Source of the DNA: Rhodoplanes sp.
GTDB lineage: Bacteria > Pseudomonadota > Alphaproteobacteria > Rhizobiales > Xanthobacteraceae
Direction of reading: 5' to 3'
Length of the DNA stretch: 64,000 bases
NCBI RefSeq assembly: GCF_013377085.1
Contig: NZ_JACAAX010000013.1
Coordinates: 62,001 to 126,000 of the forward strand
Both the position numbers and the translations under genes were made by a program. Positions 54,976 through 62,444 of this stretch are shown here, piece after piece (the first letter of the stretch is position 1; each line of letters starts with the position of its first letter). The notes beneath the pieces were generated by a model. The model searched no databases and was not told the origin of the DNA. It saw nothing but the letters and a program-made list of their open reading frames with translations.

Positions 54976-55661
54976 TGACGACGGACAAAAGAGGTCTCGA
55001 CCGCGCTGCCCTCGAAGAGATGCTGCCGTGGCACGCCGCCGGGACGTTGAGCCGGGACGAGGCCGAGGCGGTGGAGCAGGCGCTGGCCCGCGACCCGGAG
55101 CTCGCCCGCCGCTACGAGCTGGTCCGCGAGGAGCTGTCCGAGACGATCCACCTCAACGAGAGCCTGGGCGCTCCCTCGGCCCGGGCCATGGACCGGGTGT
55201 TCGCCACCATCGCGGCCGAGGGCGGGCTCCAACGGGCGCGACCGACCGTATCCCTCACCCGCCGGCTCGCCGGCTTTTTCGAGATGCTGTCGCCCCGTAC
55301 CGTCGCCTGGGCCGGTGCCGCGGCCGCGCTGGTGATCGTCGTCCAGGCCGGCCTGATCGCCGGTCTGACGGTCGGCGATCGCAGCGGCGGGACCGTCGAG
55401 ATGGCCTCCTACGAGGAACCGGCCGACGCGGCTGCGCTTGCGACCTTCGCGCTCGTCCGCTTCGTGCCGCAGTCGAGCGCCGCCGACATTGCGCGGGTGC
55501 TCGAGGCCCATCGCGCCGCCATCGTCGACGGGCCGAAGCCGGGGGGGCTCTACCGGGTCCGCATCGCCGACCGGGTGCTGCCCGACGATGAGCTCGGGCG
55601 TGTTCTCGGCGCCCTGCAGGCCGAGAGCGCCGTGGTCGGCTTCATCGCCAAGGCACAGTAA
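54972..55661 (+). CDS. Membrane-bound anti-sigma factor
   Basis: This 229-residue protein probably holds the upstream ECF sigma factor inactive. The cytoplasmic N-terminus (about 1-105) has the anti-sigma pattern ALEEMLPWHAAGTLSRDEAE with EQALARDPELARRYELVREE. It lacks the HxxxCxxC zinc motif, so it is the non-zinc type. One membrane helix is at about 111-133 (TVAWAGAAAALVIVVQAGLI). The periplasmic part (about 140-229) includes TFALVRFVPQSSAADIARVL and may sense the signal. ATG 54972 overlaps the sigma stop (ATGA), which decides the start. Confidence 0.88.
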   Translation: MMTTDKRGLDRAALEEMLPWHAAGTLSRDEAEAVEQALARDPELARRYELVREELSETIHLNESLGAPSARAMDRVFATIAAEGGLQRARPTVSLTRRLAGFFEMLSPRTVAWAGAAAALVIVVQAGLIAGLTVGDRSGGTVEMASYEEPADAAALATFALVRFVPQSSAADIARVLEAHRAAIVDGPKPGGLYRVRIADRVLPDDELGRVLGALQAESAVVGFIAKAQ

Positions 55662-55959
55662 AGGCCGGTGCCGTAAACGCCGCGCCGATTCCGCGACGGC
55701 GATTCGTCTTGCAATTGCGAGCAGGTTTTGCGGCAGCTTCACCGCAGCTCGCCGGTGTTGTCTCGGTGCATTCTCGCGCACGCAAAGGTTTTGCGGGGCT
55801 GCAGCGCAGTCCTGCGTTGATCATCGCAATGCTGTGGAAAATACTATCGCGCCCGACAATGGTATTGCCTTAATGTCGCCTTCGTGGCGCGTACCGATTC
55901 GGTCGCCTTCCTGTACGCGTATCCCAGCATCCAGGATCATCCGAGAACGGGCGGCCCCC

Positions 55960-56379
55960 ATGCCCTCCTTGATTCCGCGCGGTATCCCGGCGTCCACGAG
56001 CCGTAAAGGCCTGATGCTCGCCGAACGGCGCCGCGCCCATTTCGTCGAGCTGTACAAGACCGGCCGGTGGAAACGCTACTTCACCGAGCACGAGTTCCTG
56101 GCCCGGATGCGCGAGGCGGTCCGCGAGGTGGACCAGTGGACAGCGGCGGCGGCGCTGTGGGACGAACCCGCCGCGACCCCGGCCGACGCCGGCGTGGAGC
56201 GCATCATCCCGCATGACATCCGCATTGATCCGCTGCGCGGCGATCAGTCAGCCGATGATCCGCTGACCGTCGCGGGCGGCGCGACCGACATGGCCGACCA
56301 TGTCGCAATCGACGTTCTGCCCCAACCGCTCGCCGTGACCCGCGATCAGTCGGTCGACGCCTGCGAGTCGTTGTCGTAG
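55960..56379 (+). CDS. TIGR03809-type small protein
   Basis: This is a 139-residue hypothetical protein. Its core, LMLAERRRAHFVELYKTGRW followed by KRYFTEHEFLARMREAVREV, fits the TIGR03809 family found mainly in Bradyrhizobium relatives. The rest is acidic and weakly conserved. The start is uncertain: ATG 55960 was chosen as the nearest upstream of the core with an acceptable purine-rich leader; ATG 55873 would add 29 residues. Its last 34 bases overlap the end of the leftward zinc-ribbon gene. No function is known. Confidence 0.7.
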   Translation: MPSLIPRGIPASTSRKGLMLAERRRAHFVELYKTGRWKRYFTEHEFLARMREAVREVDQWTAAAALWDEPAATPADAGVERIIPHDIRIDPLRGDQSADDPLTVAGGATDMADHVAIDVLPQPLAVTRDQSVDACESLS

Positions 56380-56552
56380 CGGATCGGCTCCAGCCAGGCT
56401 TCTGTCTTCCACCACACGTGCTCGAGCCCGCACAACGGACAGCGCGACAGGATCAGCGTGTCGGGCAGTCCCGCGAAGGTGGATTCCTCTACTTCGATGC
56501 CCGTCGAGACAGATTGCCCACGATAGGGGCACCTGATCATGACGATCTTCAC
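56346..56552 (-). CDS. Small zinc-ribbon-like protein
   Basis: This is a 68-residue protein. One half-site is RCPYRGQ and the other RCPLCGLEHVWW, as in a small alphaproteobacterial family of about 65-70 residues whose first site often keeps only one cysteine. Starts are GTG 56552 (preferred; the family begins KIVMIRCP), TTG 56582 or ATG 56540. The gene ends inside the 3' end of the converging TIGR03809-type gene. Function unknown. Confidence 0.65.
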   Translation of the reverse strand: MKIVMIRCPYRGQSVSTGIEVEESTFAGLPDTLILSRCPLCGLEHVWWKTEAWLEPIRYDNDSQASTD

Positions 56553-56707
56553 GTCAACCCCCGCCGCGCCGACGAAATTCAATTCGTTCTCGAAAAGGCC
56601 TTCGTCGGGTTCGAACGACCGCCGCCTTCCGGGTCCTTCTGGCAGAGTATTGCGTGCGGGAGTGTGGCGAGGCGGCTTCGGGGGATTACTTAGTCGCCGA
56701 CCTCACA

Positions 56708-57523
56708 TCACAAGTGGCCCGCCGCGATTGCCGTCGGCACGGGGCCGAGTCCGATCCGGCCGTAGCCCGGCAGCTTGACGGCGGGCCGCCGCAGATCGAG
56801 CCCGACCACGAGCCCGAGCAGGTTCACCTCGAGGCCTTCGACCCAGCCGGCCTTGACGCCGAGCACGCCGAAGACGCTCGCCTCGACGCCGGTGCCGCTG
56901 TCGCTCGCGCCCACATAGGCGCCGGGCCGGAAGTCGCGGCCGATCGCGTTCGCCGGCAGCGCCGCCCCGAGCTCGGGCACCGCCCGCAGAACGCCCGCCA
57001 CGAAGGTGTTGCTGTTCGGTCCGGGCCATACCCGGTAGTCGCCCGCATTGGCGTATCGATAGCCGCGGATCGCGTCCGTGATTCTCGGGATCAGGGCTTC
57101 GGCGGCCTCGCCGGAGACGTCGGCGACGACGGTCGGCGGGTTGCCGTACCAGCGGCCGTCCGGCTCCCAGCCATTGAGCCGCACCGGATTACCCCAGCCG
57201 ACCACGTCGAAGCGCGACCAGCCCCGCGCATCCTTCGCCTTCAGCACGATCCAGCTATGCACCGAGACGACGCCCTTCCACCCGCCGGTGCGGCCGGACA
57301 GCACGAGCACGCGCGCGTCGGGATGCGCGGCCGGCGCCGGCAGGCTGCCGACGCTCGACCAGTCGGCGTCGCGCCAGCTCCGTGGCGCCGTGTCGCCCGC
57401 ATAGAGCGCGGCCCGCACGGCGATCGGCAACAGGAACAGGGCGAGAGCGGCGAGAATCATGAGGGTGCGTCGGGAGCGGCGCGGACGCGGGGTTTGCGGG
57501 AGGGGGTCGGTCGAGGGCGTCAT
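56708..57523 (-). CDS. DUF3750 family membrane-anchored protein
   Basis: This 271-residue protein has a basic N-terminus (PRPRRSRRTLM) and one membrane helix or signal anchor (about 21-40). The periplasmic domain has VVSVHSWIVLKAKDARGW, GNPVRLNGWEPDGRWYGNPP and the highly conserved WPGPNSNTFVAGVLRAVPEL. The last matches DUF3750, whose Asn/Ser-rich motif suggests an enzyme active site, but no reaction is known. The start is ATG 57523. A terminator separates it from the csbD-like gene upstream, so it is its own unit. Confidence 0.85.
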   Translation of the reverse strand: MTPSTDPLPQTPRPRRSRRTLMILAALALFLLPIAVRAALYAGDTAPRSWRDADWSSVGSLPAPAAHPDARVLVLSGRTGGWKGVVSVHSWIVLKAKDARGWSRFDVVGWGNPVRLNGWEPDGRWYGNPPTVVADVSGEAAEALIPRITDAIRGYRYANAGDYRVWPGPNSNTFVAGVLRAVPELGAALPANAIGRDFRPGAYVGASDSGTGVEASVFGVLGVKAGWVEGLEVNLLGLVVGLDLRRPAVKLPGYGRIGLGPVPTAIAAGHL

Positions 57524-57572
57524 GGCGCGCCATCATACATGGGATCGCGAGCGCAAGAATGCAGCATGCGCG

Positions 57573-57599
57573 AAAACGCCCGGGGCAGGGCCCCGGGCG
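57573..57599 (-). terminator. Rho-independent terminator after the CsbD-like gene
   Basis: A nine- to ten-base stem pairs CGCCCGGGG (57577-57585) with CCCCGGGCG (57591-57599). On the minus strand four T follow (AAAA at 57573-57576 on the plus strand). It lies 23 bases beyond the csbD-like stop. Confidence 0.75.
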
Positions 57600-57621
57600 C
57601 TCTCACGGAATCGTGTCGTGA

Positions 57622-57822
57622 TCAGGAGTGGCGGCTCAGCCAGGTGTCCACGTCTTTCTTCACCTGGTCGCGGGTGTAGCCGTAGCGGTCCTGCAGCTTG
57701 CCCTCGAGCTGGTCGCGTCGACCGTCGATCACGGTGAGGTCGTCGTCGGTCAGCTTGCCCCACTGCTCCTTGACCTTGCCCTGCACCTGCTTCCAGTTTC
57801 CTTCGATGCGATCCCAGTTCAT
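57622..57822 (-). CDS. CsbD family stress protein
   Basis: This is a 66-residue hydrophilic protein, the normal CsbD size. The family pattern is MNWDRIEGNWKQVQGKVKEQ followed by WGKLTDDDL and a helical, charged C-terminus (KKDVDTWLSRH). CsbD-like proteins accumulate in general stress; their molecular job is unknown. ATG 57822 follows a GGAGG site. An EcfG-like promoter lies about 30-55 bases upstream, in line with stress control. Confidence 0.92.
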   Translation of the reverse strand: MNWDRIEGNWKQVQGKVKEQWGKLTDDDLTVIDGRRDQLEGKLQDRYGYTRDQVKKDVDTWLSRHS

Positions 57823-57853
57823 GCGCTGCCTCCGTTGTCGCTGATGCCGGGAC

Positions 57854-57878
57854 AACCCGGGCGAGCCGGAGGTGTTCC
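57854..57878 (-). promoter_or_regulatory. EcfG-like promoter of the csbD-type gene
   Basis: On the minus strand GGAAC (57878-57874) is followed after 16 bases by GGTT (57857-57854), one mismatch from the CGTT consensus. The transcript would start about 25 bases before the ATG. CsbD genes are typical members of the alphaproteobacterial general stress regulon, which supports this reading. Confidence 0.5.
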
Positions 57879-57936
57879 GCATGCCGGCGCGGCGAAACGC
57901 CGGTCCTCGCGCCTCTTGATCTTGCAGAGCCGCGAC

Positions 57937-58581
57937 CTAACGGAGGGATGCGGTGGCGGCGACGAGAAGCTGCTCGATCGCGGCGACGAACCGCGCGCGC
58001 CGCTGCGCGACGTGACAACGGCGTGAGATCGGCGGCGTGCCGGTTCGTCCGAGCCGATGCAGCGGCGGCACATGCACGAAGACGACGTGCCGCGGCCCGT
58101 GCGGCTGCGCCGCGGCCTCGAGCGCGCGCCAATAGGCGTAGTTGCACAGATAGCCGCCGGCATTTTTGGACAGCGCCGCGTCGATCCCGGCCGACCGCAG
58201 CGCGGCGCGGAGTGCAGCCTCCGGGAACATGCCGCGTGAGAAGAACGAGACGCCGGGCGCGATCGTCTGGCGCGCAGGGCGCGCACCGCCCGCATCCGGG
58301 AACAGCACCGACACGCGGTTGCGGGCGGTGAGCTCGAGGCGCATGCGGTCGGCCCGGGTCGCCACGCCGAGCAGCACGATCGCATCGGGCTTTTCACGCG
58401 CGAGCAGTGCGGGCAGATCGCGATCGACCGCGGCGTAGCGCGTTTCGAACACATGGCCGACGAGGCGGACGCCGGCGAGGGTCGGGCGGCGCCGCCGCAG
58501 AAGCTGCGCCACGATCGCCTCGGTCGGATTGAACGGTGCGCCGGGGAACCGCCCGAACCCGGTGACCAGGATGGTGGTCAT
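57937..58581 (-). CDS. pcp: Pyroglutamyl-peptidase I (peptidase C15)
   Basis: This cytoplasmic cysteine peptidase removes N-terminal pyroglutamate from peptides. The protein has 214 residues, the family size. The N-terminal signature is ILVTGFGRFPGAPFNPTE. The triad candidates are Glu83 in RLELTARN, Cys146 in AGGYLCNYAYW and His170 in VVFVHVPP. The central region is more diverged than in well-studied enzymes, for example LGVATRADRM in place of LGxAGGR, so substrate range may differ. The start is ATG 58581. It stands alone. Confidence 0.88.
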   Translation of the reverse strand: MTTILVTGFGRFPGAPFNPTEAIVAQLLRRRRPTLAGVRLVGHVFETRYAAVDRDLPALLAREKPDAIVLLGVATRADRMRLELTARNRVSVLFPDAGGARPARQTIAPGVSFFSRGMFPEAALRAALRSAGIDAALSKNAGGYLCNYAYWRALEAAAQPHGPRHVVFVHVPPLHRLGRTGTPPISRRCHVAQRRARFVAAIEQLLVAATASLR

Positions 58582-58602
58582 CGTGCGGAGCCCCGGCAGT
58601 TC

Positions 58603-58703
58603 GTCATGCCCCGCGCAGGCGGGGCATCCAGTAAGCCCGGTGACGGTGAGGATACTCGCCGGCCTCGGTGGTCACGGGATCGCCCGCCTTCGCGGGCGAT
58701 GAC
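58603..58703. repeat. Intergenic palindromic repeat, copy 7
   Basis: Two hairpins lie between pcp and the 3' end of meaB. ATGCCCCGC pairs with GCGGGGCAT (58606-58627), and ATCGCCCGC pairs with GCGGGCGAT (58679-58700). The outer GTCATG/ATGAC ends match copies 1 and 4. Confidence 0.82.
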
Positions 58704-58757
58704 GCCGGAGAGTCTGGTCGTGCTTTGCGCCGGCCCGACCATGACGACGAAGAACCA

Positions 58758-59762
58758 TCACCAGCCGAGCGCGGCAAAAATCTGGTCGACCGCGACGGCC
58801 GGCGACAGGCGCCCGTCGGCGACGTCGGCCTCGATCTTCGGCAGCTTTGCCGTGAGCGTGGGGTCGGAGGCGATGCGGGCGTGCACGCGGTCCTCGACCA
58901 TCGCCCACATCCACTTGACCTGCTGCTCGCGGCGGCGCTCTGCCAGCTCGCCGCTCTTGGTCATGGTCTCGCGGTGCTCGACGACCTTGGACCACACGGC
59001 CGCCAGGCCGTCTCCCGTGTAGGCCGAGTAGGTGACGACCGGCACCTGCCAGTTCGGCGAGCGGGGGGAGAGGATATGCAGCGCAGCCCGGTACTCGGCC
59101 GCTGCGGCGCGGGCGCGGACGAGATTGTCGCCGTCGGCCTTGTTGACCGCGATCATGTCGGCGAGCTCGACCAGGCCCTTCTTGATGCCCTGCAGCTCGT
59201 CGCCGGCGCCGGGCAGCATCAAGGCGAGAAAGAAGTCCGTCATGTCGGCGACCGCGGTCTCCGACTGGCCGATGCCGACCGTCTCGACCAGCATCACGTC
59301 GTAGCCGGCCGCCTCGCAGATCAGCATGGTCTCGCGCGTCTTCGCCGCGACGCCGCCGAGCGTGCCGGCCGCGGGCGACGGGCGGATGAAGGCGTTCGGG
59401 TCGGCGGCGAGTTGCGCCATGCGGGTCTTGTCGCCGAGGATCGAGCCGCCGGTGCGGGCCGAGGAGGGGTCGACGGCGAGCACCGCGACCTTGTGGCCCT
59501 GTGCGGTGAGATAGGAGCCGAGCGCGTCGATGGTGGTCGACTTGCCGACCCCGGGTGCGCCCGTGATGCCGACCCGCACGGCCTTGCCGGTCGCCGGCAG
59601 CAGCTCCTGCACCAGGGTGCGGGCAGCAAGCTGGTGGTCGGGCCGCTTCGATTCGGCGAGCGTGATGGCGCGGGCGAGCAAAGCCCGTTCGCCGGCCCGG
59701 ACGCCGGCGACGAGGCGGTTGATGTCGGAAGCCGACGGGACGTGGGTGGGGCGCGGATTCAT
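58758..59762 (-). CDS. meaB: Methylmalonyl-CoA mutase-associated GTPase MeaB
   Basis: MeaB is the G3E-family GTPase chaperone that loads and protects the B12 cofactor of methylmalonyl-CoA mutase. The protein has 334 residues. The P-loop is GAPGVGKST (68-76). DPSSARTGGSILGDKTRM and VETVGIGQSE follow, and the base motif is VNKADGDN. The C-terminal dimerisation helices span about 260-334. The start is ATG 59762; an in-frame ATG 25 codons upstream precedes unconserved sequence. The mutase gene is not adjacent. Its presence means a propionyl-CoA/methylmalonyl-CoA route operates in this organism. Confidence 0.94.
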   Translation of the reverse strand: MNPRPTHVPSASDINRLVAGVRAGERALLARAITLAESKRPDHQLAARTLVQELLPATGKAVRVGITGAPGVGKSTTIDALGSYLTAQGHKVAVLAVDPSSARTGGSILGDKTRMAQLAADPNAFIRPSPAAGTLGGVAAKTRETMLICEAAGYDVMLVETVGIGQSETAVADMTDFFLALMLPGAGDELQGIKKGLVELADMIAVNKADGDNLVRARAAAAEYRAALHILSPRSPNWQVPVVTYSAYTGDGLAAVWSKVVEHRETMTKSGELAERRREQQVKWMWAMVEDRVHARIASDPTLTAKLPKIEADVADGRLSPAVAVDQIFAALGW

Positions 59763-59940
59763 GATGGCCCTGTGTAGAGCAGGAACGGCTCGAGAGGAAC
59801 GCCCGCGCGCTCGACCGGGCCATGCGCCGGCAGCCATGTCGGACGTCAGTTGTTCCGGTGTCCGAAATCAAACCTTGCCGAAGCCGCGGGCAACGGCGCT
59901 CCCGCGATCTCGCCGCGGCGCGGCCCAAAATCATGTTCAC

Positions 59941-59972
59941 ATGGTTAAACAATGGTTTACGCAGGTGGTTAA
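59941..59972. promoter_or_regulatory. Tandem CtrA-like boxes between meaB and the SGNH hydrolase gene
   Basis: Three similar octamers occur in 32 bases: ATGGTTAA (59941-59948, the reverse complement of the CtrA box TTAACCAT), ATGGTTTA (59952-59959) and GTGGTTAA (59965-59972). The pair TTAA-N7-TTTA also nearly fits the full CtrA site TTAA-N7-TTAA. They lie 77-108 bases before the hydrolase ATG in a high-GC genome, where such AT-rich clusters are rare by chance. Confidence 0.5.
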
Positions 59973-60048
59973 CGAAGATTGAACTTTCCTCTCCCCACCC
60001 GCGACCAAACGGATAACATTGCGAAATATTCCGCGCGGAGGGGGACGC

Positions 60049-62208
60049 ATGCGCTCCAGGACGATTCTGGCGACCTCGATTGTCGCGACCTCTTTCGCCC
60101 TGACGGTGCAGCTCGGGGCGGCACAGGCGGCCGACCTCGTCTGGGAGGTCGAGAGCCCGTTCCGCTTCTTCAAGCGCACCAGCGCCTTCGATCTGCACGA
60201 ACGCGCCTACAAGGCGGTCCGCGGCACGCCGGAGGATCCGGTCCCCGGCAATATCGTCTGGCGCACCGAGCGCCGCCTCAACGATCCCGATTGCCGCGAC
60301 TCCTCCAGCCCGCTGGCCTGCGCCAGCACGGCCGGCCGCGGCTACGAGCGCAGCCGGCTCGGCTGGGCCGCCCAGACCCTCGACCTCAACTGCTACGACC
60401 GCAACGCGCGGCCGCGCCGCTACCCGACCACCTGCGACCGCCAGTATTCCTGGGGCACGGCCAAGGAGGACTACATCCTCCCCGACGCCCACACCGTGAT
60501 CGTGCGGCTCGCCCCCCAGCATGTCGCGACCGCGGTCGGCGAGTGCACCTGGACCTGGAAGCCGCGCCGCGCCGGCCCGCCCGGCGAGACGGTCCGCCAG
60601 GCCTGCGCCAACCCGTTCGTCATCAAGCGCGCACCTTATTCGACCAACCGCTCCGTTTCGGGCGTCTCCGTGTCGGTGCGGCTGCCGGACGGGCGCGAGC
60701 TCGCCGATCCCAACGTGATGGTCGAGGACGTGCTGGTGGTCGCCATGGGCGACTCGTTTGCGTCCGGCGAAAGCAACCCGGACCGCCCGGTGGTGTTCAG
60801 CGCCGCGCGCGAGATGGTCTACGACCCGGTCAACACCCGCGACGACGTCGCCACCCGCTCGATGCGGACGCCGAGCTACGGGGTCGCCTCGGCCCCCCAG
60901 GCCGTCAATCCGAAGTCGCTGCCCAAGCGCCTCCTCGAGGACGAGGAGAAGGGGCTGATGTACCGCCCGACCTCGGAGGAGTTCCTGGCCGCCTTCGACA
61001 AGCGCCGGGCCCAGTGGCTGTCGCCCGACTGCCACCGCTCCCAATACGGCTATCCGTTCCGCGTCGGTCTCCAGCTCGCATTGGAAAACCGCCACCGCGC
61101 CGTCAGCTTCGTCAGCGTCGCCTGCTCGGGCTCCGACACCGTCGAGGGTCTGTTCGGCACCCGTGAGCCGCGCGAGCAGGCCACCGGGCCGAACGCCCAG
61201 AAGTCCGTGGTGCCGCAGCTCGACCAGCTCACCGAGCTGATCTGCCGGCCCGGGGCGCCGCGCTCGCGCGACGCCACCTACACGCTGCCGAGCTACACGT
61301 TCGGCTCCACCAATATCGGCTCGCAGACCTTCACCAAGTTCTGGTGCCCGCCCGAGAGCCGCAAGCGCCCGATCGACCTGGTGCTGCTGTCGATCGGCGG
61401 CAACGATGTCGGCTTCGGCGCACTGGTCGCTTACGGCATCACCGAGAGCGCCGCCGACCTCGCGCCGATCGCCGGCCTGGTCGGCCGCCAGATCCGCTTC
61501 GAGCCGACCGTCGCGCGCACCTATCTCGAGGTGCTCGACCGCCGCATGAAGGCGCTCAAGGACGCGCTCACCGACGGCTTCGGGGTCGATCCCTCGACGG
61601 TGCTGCACAACGCCTACGAGCCGGTGCAGTTCGACGAGACCGGACAAGTCTGCGGCACGCAGCCGACCATCGGGCTCGACGTCCACCCCCGGCTGCAGTT
61701 CGGCCGCGCCCGCGTGCAGCAGGTGTCGGACTTCACCCGCGACCTGCAGGCCCGCCAGGAGTGCATCGCCGACGCCCGCAAGCGGCCCGGCTGCCCGCGG
61801 CTCGCCACCGGCAACGGCACCGGCTTCCGCTTCGTCACCGAGCACACGGCGATGTTCGCGCGGCGCGGCGTCTGCGCCCGCGATCCGCAGCGCGCGCTCG
61901 CCGACCAGATCAACATGATGATGCCGCGCCTGTCGGCCAACGTCGACGAGTTCCAGCCCTACTCGCCGGCGGCGGCGCTGCCCTATGGCCGGCGCTGGCG
62001 GCTGATCCACAGCCCGAACGACGCCTTCCTCACGGCCAACACCCACGCCGAGGGCATCTCGCCGTTCGACATCCTGCAGCCGGCCTATGCGGCGCTCTAC
62101 TCGGGCGCCTTCCACCCGACCGCCGAGGGCCATGCCATCGTCGCCGACTCGGTGATCCGCCACGCCCGCGAGGTCGTCGACCACCGCGCCATCGTGGACG
62201 CACGGTAG
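60049..62208 (+). CDS. Large secreted SGNH/GDSL-family hydrolase
   Basis: This is a predicted exported esterase/lipase-type protein of 719 residues. A signal peptide covers about 1-28 (LALTVQLGAAQAA region). An unusual 200-residue N-terminal domain with several cysteines (Cys82, 91, 115, 129, 166, 186) precedes the catalytic part. SGNH blocks are GDSFASGE (nucleophile Ser236), GGNDVGF in block III, and HPTAEGH (689-695) with the catalytic Asp/His region. Large inserts lie between blocks. The start is ATG 60049 after GGAGGGGG. The substrate is unknown; cell-envelope polysaccharide or lipid esters are possible. CtrA-like boxes upstream suggest cell-cycle control. Confidence 0.88.
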   Translation: MRSRTILATSIVATSFALTVQLGAAQAADLVWEVESPFRFFKRTSAFDLHERAYKAVRGTPEDPVPGNIVWRTERRLNDPDCRDSSSPLACASTAGRGYERSRLGWAAQTLDLNCYDRNARPRRYPTTCDRQYSWGTAKEDYILPDAHTVIVRLAPQHVATAVGECTWTWKPRRAGPPGETVRQACANPFVIKRAPYSTNRSVSGVSVSVRLPDGRELADPNVMVEDVLVVAMGDSFASGESNPDRPVVFSAAREMVYDPVNTRDDVATRSMRTPSYGVASAPQAVNPKSLPKRLLEDEEKGLMYRPTSEEFLAAFDKRRAQWLSPDCHRSQYGYPFRVGLQLALENRHRAVSFVSVACSGSDTVEGLFGTREPREQATGPNAQKSVVPQLDQLTELICRPGAPRSRDATYTLPSYTFGSTNIGSQTFTKFWCPPESRKRPIDLVLLSIGGNDVGFGALVAYGITESAADLAPIAGLVGRQIRFEPTVARTYLEVLDRRMKALKDALTDGFGVDPSTVLHNAYEPVQFDETGQVCGTQPTIGLDVHPRLQFGRARVQQVSDFTRDLQARQECIADARKRPGCPRLATGNGTGFRFVTEHTAMFARRGVCARDPQRALADQINMMMPRLSANVDEFQPYSPAAALPYGRRWRLIHSPNDAFLTANTHAEGISPFDILQPAYAALYSGAFHPTAEGHAIVADSVIRHAREVVDHRAIVDAR

Positions 62209-62234
62209 GCTGCTCCGACGCTCCGACGCCGGCT

Positions 62235-62254
62235 CTTCTCAAGGATGTGAGAAG
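62235..62254 (+). other. Stem-loop after the SGNH hydrolase gene
   Basis: CTTCTCA (62235-62241) pairs with TGAGAAG (62248-62254) around a six-base loop, 26 bases after the stop. No T-run follows on either strand, so it is not a standard terminator; it may protect or end the transcript. Confidence 0.35.
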
Positions 62255-62444
62255 GGCCGTGCGTCCGATCTGCAGCCCCTCCGCAAGTGTTGACCGTATA
62301 TCGACCAAGCCGCGCGAACGCGCGTTGTCGCACGCCCGTTCCCAGTGGTACGGTTTTAGGGTCGCACGCCAGAGACGTCGGGCGTTCGCGCCGAATCGCG
62401 GACGAACACGATCGTCATATTGCGGCCAACCGGGGAAGCGCCAA

